NCBI RefSeq assembly: GCF_026540895.1
Contig: NZ_JALNUR010000004.1
Location: 157,222-221,221 of the forward strand
Direction: 5' to 3'
DNA length: 64,000 nt
Source: Sphingomonas sp. GM_Shp_1
GTDB lineage: Bacteria; Pseudomonadota; Alphaproteobacteria; Sphingomonadales; Sphingomonadaceae
Part shown: positions 8,622-17,486 of the stretch, one piece after another
How the letters are laid out: each line of letters opens with the position of its first letter
Position numbering within the stretch: position 1 is the stretch's first letter
The notes under the pieces: model-generated
Databases searched by the model: none
What the model was told of the DNA's origin: nothing
Seen by the model: only the letters and a program-made list of their open reading frames with translations
Translations under genes and position numbers: made by a program

Positions 8622-10199
8622 TTACCGTCCGTCCAACCCGTTCCCCACATCGGCCTGCGGCAGATAGCGCGGCGCCTGCCGGGCCCCGGCACGCTGTTCA
8701 TAGGCATAGCCAGCCCCCAGCACTACCGCGTCGGCATCTCGGGTCGCGATGAAGGACAGGCCGACCGGCATTCCCCGAACCAGCCCCATCGGTACGGTCA
8801 AATGCGGATAGCCCGCCACCGCCGGCAGTTCGGAGGCCGAGGGTCCGTCATACTGATCGCCCTGGATCGGATCGCTCAGCCATGCCGCGCCATAGGTAGG
8901 CTCGACCAGCACCTGCACACGCGCCGTCTTCAACATCGCGTCGATGCCGTCCTCGCCCGCCAGCCGCAGGGATGTCCGCCGGGCTTCGAGATAGGCGGGA
9001 TCGTTCAAGCCCTTCGTCTTTACCGCCTGCTCGAACAATTCCTGTGCGAAGAAGGGCATTTCCTCGGCCGCGTGTTCGCGATTGAAGGCGATGACCTGAT
9101 CGAGCGTCCGTGTCTTCACGGCGGCGGGCGTGGTGGCGAGATAGGCGTCGAGATCGGCCTTCAACTCGGTCATCAGCACGGTCTGTTCGGCATCGCCCAG
9201 CCCCTTCAGTTCGGGCACCGTCACATCGACCAGAATGGCACCCGCCGACCTGAGCGTATCCAGCGCCTGATCATATCGCTCCCGTAAAGGGGCCGACATC
9301 GACTTTGGCCGGATCACCCCGACCCGCATTCCCGACAAGGCGCTGGTCGACAGGCCCGTCGTATAGTCGCGGGCCATGGCCTTCGCCGTCGCCGGATCGG
9401 CGGGATCGCGGCCCACCATGGCCGACAGCATCGTCGCGACATCACGAACGCTGCGCCCCATGGGGCCCGGCGTATCCTGGCTATGGCTGATCGGCACGAC
9501 ATGGGTGCGACTGACCAGGCCGATCGAGGGCTTGAACCCGACCAGGCCGTTGACCGATGAGGGGCAGACCACCGATCCATCGGTCTCGGTCCCGACCGCG
9601 GTCGCCGCGAAGCTCGCCGCAACGGCAGCCCCCGAACCCGACGACGAGCCACAGGCGGTACGATCGAGCGCATAGGGGTTACGCACCAGCCCGCCGACCG
9701 CGCTCCAACCGCTCATCGAATGGGTCGAGCGGATATTGGCCCATTCCGACAGGTTCGTCTTGCCCAGGATGACCGCCCCCGCCCGCCGCAGCAGCGCGAC
9801 CACCGGCGCATCGCGGCCGGTGACGTTGTCGGCCAGGGCAAGGCTGCCCGCCGTCGTCGCGACCCGGTCGGCGGTCTCGATATTGTCCTTGATCAGGATC
9901 GGAATGCCATGAAGCGGTCCGCGAACCCGGCCGCGCCGTCGTTCCTCGTCGAGTTTGCGGGCCTGCGCCACGGCATCGGGGTTGAGCGCGATGACGCTGC
10001 GCAAGGTCGGGCCTTTGCGATCCATCGCCGCGATCCGGGCCAGATAGGCTCGTGTGATATCGGCGCTGCTCGCCTGCCCCTTGGCCATCATCGCCTGCAA
10101 CTGGTCGATCGATACCTCTTCGACCTTCACCTGCCGCGCCGCCGCGGGCTGAGCCAGGACCGAAGCCGTGATCGCTAGTCCGAGCATGAAGTCGCGCAT
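8622..10199 (-). CDS. Amidase (amidase signature family), secreted
   Basis: Ser-cisSer-Lys amide hydrolase of the GatA/6-aminohexanoate-cyclic-dimer hydrolase type, 525 residues. The chosen ATG at 10199 (tandem ATG at 10202 equally possible) follows GGGGG and opens a signal peptide ending QPAAA, so it is probably periplasmic. The frame stays open upstream but that part has no secretory start. Triad candidates are K104 in ILIKDN, S185 in GSSSGSG and nucleophile S209 in GTETDGSV. The substrate cannot be told; it stands alone, convergent with the TBDR and divergent from the inositol operon. Confidence 0.9.
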   Translation of the reverse strand: MRDFMLGLAITASVLAQPAAARQVKVEEVSIDQLQAMMAKGQASSADITRAYLARIAAMDRKGPTLRSVIALNPDAVAQARKLDEERRRGRVRGPLHGIPILIKDNIETADRVATTAGSLALADNVTGRDAPVVALLRRAGAVILGKTNLSEWANIRSTHSMSGWSAVGGLVRNPYALDRTACGSSSGSGAAVAASFAATAVGTETDGSVVCPSSVNGLVGFKPSIGLVSRTHVVPISHSQDTPGPMGRSVRDVATMLSAMVGRDPADPATAKAMARDYTTGLSTSALSGMRVGVIRPKSMSAPLRERYDQALDTLRSAGAILVDVTVPELKGLGDAEQTVLMTELKADLDAYLATTPAAVKTRTLDQVIAFNREHAAEEMPFFAQELFEQAVKTKGLNDPAYLEARRTSLRLAGEDGIDAMLKTARVQVLVEPTYGAAWLSDPIQGDQYDGPSASELPAVAGYPHLTVPMGLVRGMPVGLSFIATRDADAVVLGAGYAYEQRAGARQAPRYLPQADVGNGLDGR

Positions 10200-10409
10200 C
10201 ATCGTCCCCCTTTGTCCGCCGCCCAAGCTAACGGCGACGGCACCTCGCACAAGTCGTTGATTGTTCGCGGCCTTCACGAAAGCGAGCTTGGCGGATGGCG
10301 CTGGACGTCCCTCGGCGCCATCGCGCGCCTGAAAAGCGACGCAGGCGGTCTTTTTATTGGAAGTGCAGGCAAATCGCTTGCCGGACCTCGCGGAGGCGCT
10401 GTATGTGAC

Positions 10410-11285
10410 ATGTGTATGACACGTCCTCCACCGGACCGGTCGCGGGATCGCCGGATCGAGGATCCGACCAATCTCTGGATCGTACACCCAGCGGCCGATT
10501 TGCTGCTGCCTTGGTTCGTCGCCCGGCGAATATCGGCCAATATGGTGTCGGGCGGCGGCTTGCTCCTAGGCGCCTTGGCGGCGCTCAGCTATGCCCAGTG
10601 GCAGGATTGGCGTTTCGTCCTGCTCGGCCTGATCCTCTCCATCTGCTGGCTGATCGCCGACGGGCTGGACGGCATGATCGCCCGCGCGACCGGCACCGCC
10701 AGTCCGCTGGGCCGGGCGCTGGACGGACTGTGCGACCATGGCGTCTTCGCGCTGATCTATATCGTTCTGGCCTGGTCGATCGGAACGACGGGCGGCTGGC
10801 TGCTCGCGATCGCCGCCGGGGCGGCCCATGCGGTCCAGTCCAATTATTATGAAAGCGAGCGGGCGCGCTTCCACCGCCGATGCAAGGGGCTGACCGCCCC
10901 CGCCGCCTTGCCGCTCAGCCGCAACCCGCTGGTGCGCTGTTATGACTGGGTCGCGGGCACGCTGGAACGCTTCGCCGGACGCTTCGACGTGGCGTTGGGG
11001 CGCCAGAGCGATCCCATGTCGCTCGCCACCACCTATGGCGTCGCGGCCGTCCCGCCGATGCGGTTGATGAGCCTGCTGAGCGCCAATGTACGCGTCTATA
11101 CTATCTTCCTGGCCTGTCTGGCGGGCGATCCCCGCTGGTTCTGGTGGGTCGAAATCGGGCCGCTGACGGTGATCCTGCTCATCGGGCTGGTCTGGCACCG
11201 CCAGGTGGAGCGCCGCCTGATCCGTTCCGACACCCCTTTCCATCAACAAAACCTGATCCACTCGAAGGATATGAACACCCAATGA
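10410..11285 (+). CDS. CDP-alcohol phosphatidyltransferase family membrane enzyme
   Basis: Integral membrane enzyme of 291 residues that condenses a CDP-activated alcohol or lipid with a second alcohol. The full family signature D-x2-D-G-x2-A-R-x8-G-x3-D-x3-D is present as D84, D87, G88, A91, R92, G101, D105, D109. Hydrophobic segments surround it. ATG 10410 is chosen (10416 possible), with GGAGG about 13 bases upstream. Its stop overlaps the inositol-3-phosphate synthase start as ATGA, indicating coupling. With a cytidylyltransferase third in the operon, the donor is plausibly CDP-inositol (as in di-myo-inositol-phosphate-phosphate synthase), or inositol phosphate is the acceptor from CDP-diacylglycerol. 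The acceptor is unknown. Confidence 0.88.
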   Translation: MCMTRPPPDRSRDRRIEDPTNLWIVHPAADLLLPWFVARRISANMVSGGGLLLGALAALSYAQWQDWRFVLLGLILSICWLIADGLDGMIARATGTASPLGRALDGLCDHGVFALIYIVLAWSIGTTGGWLLAIAAGAAHAVQSNYYESERARFHRRCKGLTAPAALPLSRNPLVRCYDWVAGTLERFAGRFDVALGRQSDPMSLATTYGVAAVPPMRLMSLLSANVRVYTIFLACLAGDPRWFWWVEIGPLTVILLIGLVWHRQVERRLIRSDTPFHQQNLIHSKDMNTQ

Positions 11286-12373
11286 CGAGCATCAATATCG
11301 CTGTGGTCGGCGTCGGCAATTGCGCCAGCTCACTGGTCCAGGGACTGTCGCACTATCGCGACGGGGCGAATGATACGATCGGCCTGATGCACTGGGACCT
11401 GGGCGGCTACCGGCCCAGCGATATCAAGGTCGTCGCGGCCTGGGACGTCGACACGCGCAAGGTCGGCAAGGACGTGGCCGAGGCGATCTTCGCCAAGCCC
11501 AACTGCACCGCCATCTTCTGCGAAACGATCGAGACGACCGGTGCGACCGTGCGCATGGGCAAGATCCTGGACGGCGTGGCCGAGCACATGTCCGAATATC
11601 AGGACGACCGCACCTTCATGCTCGCCGATGCGCCCGAGCCGACCAAGGAAGAGGTCGTCGCCGCGCTGCGCGAGTCCAACACCGACGTGCTGATGAACTA
11701 CCTGCCGGTCGGCAGCCAGAAGGCGAGCGAATTCTACGCCGAATGCGCCCTGGAAGCTGGCGTCGCCTTCGTCAACAACATCCCCGTCTTCATCGCCAGC
11801 AACCCCGAATGGGCGGCAAAATTCGAGGCGGCGGGCGTGCCGATCATCGGCGACGACATCAAGGCGCAGTTGGGCGCGACCATCGTCCACCGCGTGCTGA
11901 CCGACCTGTTCGCCAAGCGCGGCGTCAAGCTGGAGCGCACCTATCAGTTGAACACCGGCGGCAATACCGACTTCCTCAACATGTCGAACCATCGCCGCCT
12001 CGCCTCGAAGAAGATTTCGAAGACCGAAGCGGTTCAGTCGGTCGCCGCCGAGCGTCTGGACGACGAGAATGTCCATATCGGCCCCTCGGACTATGTGCCG
12101 TGGCAGAACGACAACAAGGTCTGCTTCCTGCGCATGGAAGGGTCGATGTTCGGCGGCGTGCCGATGAACCTCGAACTCCGCCTCTCGGTCGAGGACAGCC
12201 CGAACAGCGCGGGCGTCGCCATCGACATGATCCGTTGCGCCAAGCTGGCCAAGGATCGCGGCCTGGCCGGTCCGATCGATGCGGCATCGGCCTATTTCTG
12301 CAAGCACCCCCGCACCCAGATGACCGACGATCTCGCCGCGCAGGCGGTCGAAGACTTCATCACGATCCAATAA
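11282..12373 (+). CDS. Inositol-3-phosphate synthase
   Basis: NAD-dependent cyclase turning D-glucose 6-phosphate into 1D-myo-inositol 3-phosphate, 363 residues. It is the short prokaryotic (mycobacterial/archaeal) form rather than the ~510-residue eukaryotic one. The N-terminal NAD-binding loop reads VVGVGNCASSL, and a later stretch has the NTGGNTDFLNM and MEGSMFGG blocks of the family. Its ATG overlaps the preceding stop (ATGA), and the next gene starts one base after its TAA, so the three form one operon dedicated to an inositol-phosphate product. Confidence 0.93.
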   Translation: MTSINIAVVGVGNCASSLVQGLSHYRDGANDTIGLMHWDLGGYRPSDIKVVAAWDVDTRKVGKDVAEAIFAKPNCTAIFCETIETTGATVRMGKILDGVAEHMSEYQDDRTFMLADAPEPTKEEVVAALRESNTDVLMNYLPVGSQKASEFYAECALEAGVAFVNNIPVFIASNPEWAAKFEAAGVPIIGDDIKAQLGATIVHRVLTDLFAKRGVKLERTYQLNTGGNTDFLNMSNHRRLASKKISKTEAVQSVAAERLDDENVHIGPSDYVPWQNDNKVCFLRMEGSMFGGVPMNLELRLSVEDSPNSAGVAIDMIRCAKLAKDRGLAGPIDAASAYFCKHPRTQMTDDLAAQAVEDFITIQ

Positions 12374-12374
12374 G

Positions 12375-13100
12375 ATGATCGACACCGCGATCCTGCTGGC
12401 GGCGGGCGAAGGCAGCCGCCTGCGCTCCGCCGCCCCGTACAAGCCACTGTGCCATGTGGGCGGCCGGGCGCTGATCGACCATGCGCTGCACGGGCTAGCA
12501 ATAGCGGGATTGCGGCGCGCGGTGGTGGTGCTCGGCTATGGTGAGGAGAGCATCGAGCGCCACCTCGCCACCGGAAACTGGCCGATCTCCGTGGAGACGG
12601 TGCGGGTGGCGGATTATCGCAAGCCCAACGGCGTATCGTTGCTCGCGGCCGAACCTCGGCTCGCTGGCCGGGATGCGCTGCTCGCCATGTGCGACCACCT
12701 TGCCGATCCCCAACTCTATCGGCGAACCGCCGAAGCGGGTTCGGGCGGTGGGGCCCGGCTGGCGATCGATCGTCGGATCGACAGCGACTGGGTCGATCTG
12801 GAGGACGTCACCTGCGTCCGAACGCAGGGCGAGCGGATCGTCGCGATCGGCAAGGGCTTGGGCGACTATGACTGTTTCGACACCGGCGTCTTCGCCATCG
12901 GGCCCAGCCTGTTCGACGCTCTCCACGGGCTCGATGCCCCCTCGCTGACCGAAGGAATGCGTGTCTTGGCCGAGCGCGGGACGGCCCGGACGCTGGATTG
13001 CAGCGATGTCGACTGGATCGACGTGGACGACCAGCCCGCCCTGGCCAAGGCGGAGGCCTGGCTTCATAGTGGGACCCCGGCCAGCCGCCGCGCGGCATGA
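12375..13100 (+). CDS. Inositol-1-phosphate cytidylyltransferase-like NTP transferase
   Basis: Nucleotidyltransferase of 241 residues with the signature LAAGEGSRLR near the N-terminus followed by KPL, and C-D-H-L as a probable metal-binding aspartate motif. This is the sugar-phosphate nucleotidyltransferase fold. The operon with inositol-3-phosphate synthase and a CDP-alcohol transferase makes CTP:inositol-1-phosphate cytidylyltransferase (the IPCT half of archaeal IPCT/DIPPS) the best guess. The nucleotide and sugar are not proven by sequence. It starts ATG one base after the synthase stop and ends 28 bp before a convergent SDR gene. Confidence 0.82.
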   Translation: MIDTAILLAAGEGSRLRSAAPYKPLCHVGGRALIDHALHGLAIAGLRRAVVVLGYGEESIERHLATGNWPISVETVRVADYRKPNGVSLLAAEPRLAGRDALLAMCDHLADPQLYRRTAEAGSGGGARLAIDRRIDSDWVDLEDVTCVRTQGERIVAIGKGLGDYDCFDTGVFAIGPSLFDALHGLDAPSLTEGMRVLAERGTARTLDCSDVDWIDVDDQPALAKAEAWLHSGTPASRRAA

Positions 13101-13128
13101 CGCCCCGGCGCCCTTGACCGCCCAAGCC

Positions 13129-13974
13129 TCAGCTTTCCGGAAAATCGGCACCCAGGCTGAGGTCGCGGTTCGCTTCGATCTCGGCATGACGTTGCTTCAG
13201 CCGCTCGGTGACCGCGTCGAAGCCCCAGCGGCCCAGCACCAGATGGCGGGGCGGCTTTTCCTGCCGGGTGATCGCGATCATTGCCTCAGCCGCGCGAACC
13301 GGGTCGCCCGCTTGAGAGCCGCTGATGTCCCGCGTGCTCGCCAGCCTTTTACCCGCCGTCTCGGCATAGTCCGCGATCCGATTGGGCGTCTGTTGGAGCG
13401 AACGTCCCGCCCAGTCGGTCCGAAAGGGGCCGGGCTCGACACAGGTCACATGAATGCCCAGCGGCTGGACTTCGACCGTGAGCGCATCGGACCAGCCCTC
13501 CACCGCATGTTTCGACGCCGCGTAATAGCCTGAGCCCGGATAACCGATCAGCCCCGCCACCGACGTGATGTTGATGACATGCCCCCGGCGCGCAGCCCGC
13601 ATGATGGGCAGGACGGCACGGGTCAGGGCGAACAGGCCGAAGACGTTGACATCGAACTGCCTGCGGATCGCGTCGTCATCGCCTTCCTCGATCGTGCTCT
13701 GATAGCCATAGCCCGCATTGTTCACCAGCACATCGATGCCGCCGAAGCGCTCCTGTGCCGCCTTCACCGCCGCCGTGATCTGTTCGTCGTTCGTCACATC
13801 GAGTTCCAGCGCCAGCGCCGTCTCCTCATACCCCTCCACGATGTCCGCCACGTCGCCGATCCGCCGCGCCGTGACGACCGCCCGCGCTCCCTGCGTCAGG
13901 ACCAGCTTCGCCAGTTCGCGACCGAAGCCGGTCGAGCAGCCCGTGATGAACCAGATCGGTGTGGACGAGGACAT
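13129..13974 (-). CDS. SDR family oxidoreductase
   Basis: Classical short-chain dehydrogenase/reductase, 281 residues. The cofactor loop TGCSTGFG lies at 11-18, NNAG at 85-88, catalytic Ser138 in NITSVAG, and Y151-x3-K155 in YAASK. The R37-R38 pair after beta-strand 2 suggests NADP preference. It resembles the group annotated as oxidoreductase/SDR of unknown substrate common in soil bacteria. It is single-gene, convergent with the inositol operon and divergent from the beta-lactamase. Confidence 0.9.
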   Translation of the reverse strand: MSSSTPIWFITGCSTGFGRELAKLVLTQGARAVVTARRIGDVADIVEGYEETALALELDVTNDEQITAAVKAAQERFGGIDVLVNNAGYGYQSTIEEGDDDAIRRQFDVNVFGLFALTRAVLPIMRAARRGHVINITSVAGLIGYPGSGYYAASKHAVEGWSDALTVEVQPLGIHVTCVEPGPFRTDWAGRSLQQTPNRIADYAETAGKRLASTRDISGSQAGDPVRAAEAMIAITRQEKPPRHLVLGRWGFDAVTERLKQRHAEIEANRDLSLGADFPES

Positions 13975-14160
13975 GGATCAGCCTTTCGATGTTCGGACCG
14001 CCAAGCCATGCGCGGCGCTAATGTTCCGGCTCGCTTCGACTTTTCGCCATCAGCCACGCCGCCCTGCGACGAGCGGACCGACAGGAGCGTCGAACACAAA
14101 AGGGATCGGGTGTCGCTTTCCCGATGCGCCGCTACAAGACGCGGAAAAAGGGAAGTTGCG

Positions 14161-15261
14161 TTGGTTTTGAAATCGCTGTTCGGCGGCACCGCTCTGCTCG
14201 CCTGTGTGATCCTGTCGTCCGCATGCGTACCCACCGTCAGCCAACCCGTGCCACCCGCCGCCGTACCAATCACGGTCGAGACCACCGCCCCCGCCGCGCC
14301 GCGTCCCGAGCCGGTTCGCGCCCGTCCCGCCCGCGTCCAGCCCTCCGCCGACCTGCTCAATGCCGTTCAGGCGCTGGGCAGCAGCTTCAAGGGCGAGGTG
14401 GGCATCAGCGTCCGCGATATCGACGAAGGCTGGGTCGTGGCGTGGGAAGGCGACCGGCCCCGCCCACAACAAAGCGTAAGCAAGCTGTGGGTCGCGATCG
14501 CCGTCATGGAGGCGGTCGATCGCGGTCGCCTGTCGCTCTCCGACCCGATCACCGTCAATCGGTCGGACCTGACCGTCTTCCACCAGCCGATCCGCGCGCT
14601 GGTGGGCAAGACGGGTTATCGAACGACCATCGGCGAGTTGCTCCGAGGGGCGATGACGCGCAGCGACAATACGTGCAACGACGTGCTCCTGTGGCGGGTC
14701 GGCGGACCCGACGCGATCAATCGCATGCTGTCCCAAAAGGGCGTGACGGGCGTCAAGTTCGGCCCCGGCGAGCGGGAATTGCAAGCGCGGACCGCCGGCT
14801 TGCAATGGCGGCCCGAATGGGCCGGCGGCTGGGGTTTCCTTCAGGCCCGGGCCGCGATGAGCTACGAAGCACGGGAAAAGGCCCTGCGTCGCTATCTGGC
14901 CGCACCGATGGACGGCGCGTCGGCGAACGGCGTCACGCTCGGCCTTTCGCTCCTGGCACAGGGCAAGTTGCTAACCTCTCGATCGACGGCTTCGCTGCTC
15001 ACGCTCATGCGATCGAGCAAGACCGGGCCGCTCCGCCTCAAGTCCGGGCTTCGTCCCGGCTGGACGCTCGCGCACAAGACGGGGACCGGCCAGGATTTGG
15101 GCAGCCTATCGACCGGATATAACGATGTCGGCCTGTTGGTCGCGCCCGATGGCCACCGCTACGCCGTCGCCGTCATGATCGCCAGCACGCAGCAACCCAT
15201 CCCCGCTCGCATGCGCCTGATGGGAGATGTGACGCGCGCGGTCGTCGGCTCGGCGAGGTAG
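14161..15261 (+). CDS. Class A beta-lactamase-like serine hydrolase, lipoprotein
   Basis: Penicillin-binding-type serine hydrolase, 366 residues. The start is a TTG at 14161 (AAGGGAAG six bases upstream); the longer open frame has no ATG with an SD. A lipoprotein signal ends in LSSAC, followed by a Pro/Ala-rich tether to about residue 60, so it is membrane-anchored in the periplasm. Class A motifs are all present: S105-x-x-K108 (SVSK), S168-D169-N170 (SDN), K306-T-G (KTG). The omega-loop glutamate motif is E204-R-E-L-Q208, where Gln replaces the usual Asn. It may be a true but divergent beta-lactamase or a cell-wall hydrolase; no AmpR-type regulator adjoins it. Confidence 0.87.
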   Translation: MVLKSLFGGTALLACVILSSACVPTVSQPVPPAAVPITVETTAPAAPRPEPVRARPARVQPSADLLNAVQALGSSFKGEVGISVRDIDEGWVVAWEGDRPRPQQSVSKLWVAIAVMEAVDRGRLSLSDPITVNRSDLTVFHQPIRALVGKTGYRTTIGELLRGAMTRSDNTCNDVLLWRVGGPDAINRMLSQKGVTGVKFGPGERELQARTAGLQWRPEWAGGWGFLQARAAMSYEAREKALRRYLAAPMDGASANGVTLGLSLLAQGKLLTSRSTASLLTLMRSSKTGPLRLKSGLRPGWTLAHKTGTGQDLGSLSTGYNDVGLLVAPDGHRYAVAVMIASTQQPIPARMRLMGDVTRAVVGSAR

Positions 15262-15342
15262 CACGCCACTTCAGCAATGTTTTGTCACTTTTGCGGCCGT
15301 GCGGCGTTATCGCTTCACCCATCGTCCGAGGCCCCATCGTAA

Positions 15343-16530
15343 ATGCCCCTTCCCACCGAACGTCTCGCCATTCTCGAAGCCAAACGCACCCTCAAAATGG
15401 CCCGATCCGCCCATGCCTATGTTCGCGGCAATACGGCTAAATTCTATGAATGGCTGGCGGAATCGCCTTCGGTCCGACGGGTTCCTCGGGGACCGGACAT
15501 CTGGATTTGCGGCGACTGCCATCTCGGAAATCTCGGGCCCGTCGCGAACGGCGAGGGCGCAGTGGAAATCCAGATCCGCGATCTGGACCAGGCCGTTATC
15601 GGCAATCCTGCGCATGACCTGATCCGGTTGGGCCTGTCGCTGGCGACGGCGGCGCGTGGCTCCGACCTTCCTGGCGTCGTCACCATGCGGATGATGGAGG
15701 AAATGGTCGACGGCTATGCCGCCGCGATGCGCGATCCAGGCAGCGACGATCCGGGCGCCAGGTCCGAGATCGTCCGCAGCGTCGAGCGTGAGGCGCTGGG
15801 GCGACGCTGGCGCCACCTTGCCAAGGAACGGCTGGACGCCGTCGAGCCGCGTATTCCGCTCGGCAAGAAATTCTGGGATCTGACGCCGGAGGAACGCGAG
15901 GCCCTGACCACGCTGTTCGCCGACGAAGACGTCGCCCGGATGGTCCTTTCGCTGAAGGGCAAGCCAGGCGGTCGTGAGGTTCGCCTGGTCGATGCGGCCT
16001 ATTGGATGAAGGGTTGCAGTTCGCTGGGCCTGCTGCGCTATGCCGCGATCGTGGGGCTCAAGACGGGCAAGGGCAACTGGTCCTATGCCCTCATTGATCT
16101 GAAGGAAGCGACCACCCCCATCGCCCCCGCCGCGCCGGGTACTGATATGCCAAAGGACGATGCGGAGCGGGTCGTGACGGCGGCAAAGGCGATGTCCCCC
16201 TATCTGGGTGCGCGGATGATGCCGGTGCATATGCTGGGCCGTTCGCTCTTCATCCGCGAATTGACCCCGCATGACCTGAAGCTGGAGGTCGACCAGTTCA
16301 GTGAGGGCGAGGCGGTGAAGGCGGCGCGTCATCTCGCTTTCGTCGTGGGCAAGGCCCATGTGCGGCAGATGGACGACCGGACCCGTTGCGACTGGCTGGA
16401 GACGTTGGAGGCGGACCGGCGGGGCGCGCTCGATACCCCGTCATGGCTGTGGGAAAGCGTCGTGTCGCTCGCGGGCAGCCATGAGGCGGGCTATCTCGAC
16501 CATTGCCGCCGCTACGCCCTCGCCGCCTGA
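15343..16530 (+). CDS. DUF2252 family protein
   Basis: 395-residue cytoplasmic protein of the DUF2252 family, which has a kinase-like fold of unknown activity. Visible family blocks are ICGDCHLGNLG near residue 57 and IQIRDLDQAVIGNPAHDLIRLG near 78, which resemble the catalytic H-x-D-x-x-x-x-N and D-(F/L)-D motifs of aminoglycoside phosphotransferase-like kinases. YVRGN precedes them. There is no clear SD. It lies 81 bp after the beta-lactamase and could share its transcript, but a functional link is not evident. Confidence 0.87.
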   Translation: MPLPTERLAILEAKRTLKMARSAHAYVRGNTAKFYEWLAESPSVRRVPRGPDIWICGDCHLGNLGPVANGEGAVEIQIRDLDQAVIGNPAHDLIRLGLSLATAARGSDLPGVVTMRMMEEMVDGYAAAMRDPGSDDPGARSEIVRSVEREALGRRWRHLAKERLDAVEPRIPLGKKFWDLTPEEREALTTLFADEDVARMVLSLKGKPGGREVRLVDAAYWMKGCSSLGLLRYAAIVGLKTGKGNWSYALIDLKEATTPIAPAAPGTDMPKDDAERVVTAAKAMSPYLGARMMPVHMLGRSLFIRELTPHDLKLEVDQFSEGEAVKAARHLAFVVGKAHVRQMDDRTRCDWLETLEADRRGALDTPSWLWESVVSLAGSHEAGYLDHCRRYALAA

Positions 16531-16540
16531 CCGCCGCAGG

Positions 16541-17413
16541 TCAGCGCGTGTGGTGGGACAAGAAGGCCCACATCGCCTCATTATCGACGGTGGACCAGCT
16601 ATGCCCGCCGCCGCGCTTCACGCGCACCGCGACGGTCGCATCGCCCCGGCACCGCGTATAGCCCTGTTCATAGTCGCTCGCGTCGATGATCCTGGCATAG
16701 GGGCGCGAACAACCGTTAAGCGCGGCCCAGCGTGCGAGCGCCGTAGTCTGCGAATATCGCCAATAGGGCGCGCCACCGCCGCTGATGGGATTGGTCGTGT
16801 CGGCGTCGCCCGAAAAGGCGAGGACGGGCATCGGAACTCGGGGGCGGCAGGTCGAGGGATCGACGCGGTCGGGATCGCCTTTGAGCGGTCGGCCCGCCCG
16901 TAAGCCGACGACCGGCGCGATCGCGGCAAATCGGTGCGGCACGCGGCAACCCAGCAGCGAGGTCATCCGTCCGCCACCGGACAGGCCCGTCGCATAGACC
17001 CGCGCGCCATCGACGCAACCGGTCGCGATCATGCGATCGACCAGTCCGGTCAGATAGCCGATGTCGTCACGAGCCGTCTTCGGCGGCAATGCTCCCGTGA
17101 CGGTCGGGACACCCGGAATGTTCCAGACGAAGCCACGGCCCGCCGGGATACCCCCGTTCGGCGCCACGACGATGAAGCCATGGCGGTCCGCGGTCTCGGC
17201 GAGCCTGCTGTCCCGAAGCATCTCCGCACCGTTGCTGGTGCTGCCGTGGAGAAGCACCACCAACGGCATCGCAGCGGCCGACGGCTTTGCAGGCAGATGG
17301 ATGAGGGCGCGTTCGGGCAAGGCGTCCAGAGCACCTATGCGACATTCCGCCAGGGCGGCGGTGGAAAGAATACAGGCGATCAGTGCCATCAGCAGGCGCA
17401 GGAACTTCAGCAT
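16541..17413 (-). CDS. LpqC/PHB-depolymerase-like secreted esterase
   Basis: Alpha/beta-hydrolase, 290 residues, signal peptide MLKFLRLLMALIACILSTAALA. The oxyanion region is LVVLLHGSTSNG (51-62) and the nucleophile elbow G-L-S145-G-G. Asp in SGDADTTNP and His in GGGHSW complete a plausible triad. Several Cys suggest disulfides and export. The family includes poly(3-hydroxybutyrate) depolymerases, LpqC and feruloyl esterases; with xylan-related genes elsewhere in the window, a feruloyl or acetyl esterase role is possible but unproven. It lies 73 bp downstream of an MFS gene on the same strand. Confidence 0.85.
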   Translation of the reverse strand: MLKFLRLLMALIACILSTAALAECRIGALDALPERALIHLPAKPSAAAMPLVVLLHGSTSNGAEMLRDSRLAETADRHGFIVVAPNGGIPAGRGFVWNIPGVPTVTGALPPKTARDDIGYLTGLVDRMIATGCVDGARVYATGLSGGGRMTSLLGCRVPHRFAAIAPVVGLRAGRPLKGDPDRVDPSTCRPRVPMPVLAFSGDADTTNPISGGGAPYWRYSQTTALARWAALNGCSRPYARIIDASDYEQGYTRCRGDATVAVRVKRGGGHSWSTVDNEAMWAFLSHHTR

Positions 17414-17486
17414 ATCGTGGTTCTACAGTCCCTTCACCCGCTCGCCCAGTCACAACGCCGATCGTCCATGACGTCGGGACAGCCCA

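Noticed and set aside
5363..8707. 1114-codon open frame antisense to the TBDR
   Set aside because: Arg/Asp/Gly-rich composition with no domain; it is the usual open antisense frame of a high-GC gene whose sense strand is an unmistakable receptor.
10212..10409. Upstream extension of the CDP-alcohol transferase
   Set aside because: The added residues have no family similarity and the GGAGG lies nearer ATG 10410; the stretch is the divergent promoter region with the amidase.
13579..14160. N-terminal extension of the beta-lactamase frame
   Set aside because: It overlaps the SDR gene antisense and would bury the lipoprotein signal; the TTG at 14161 with its own SD fits.
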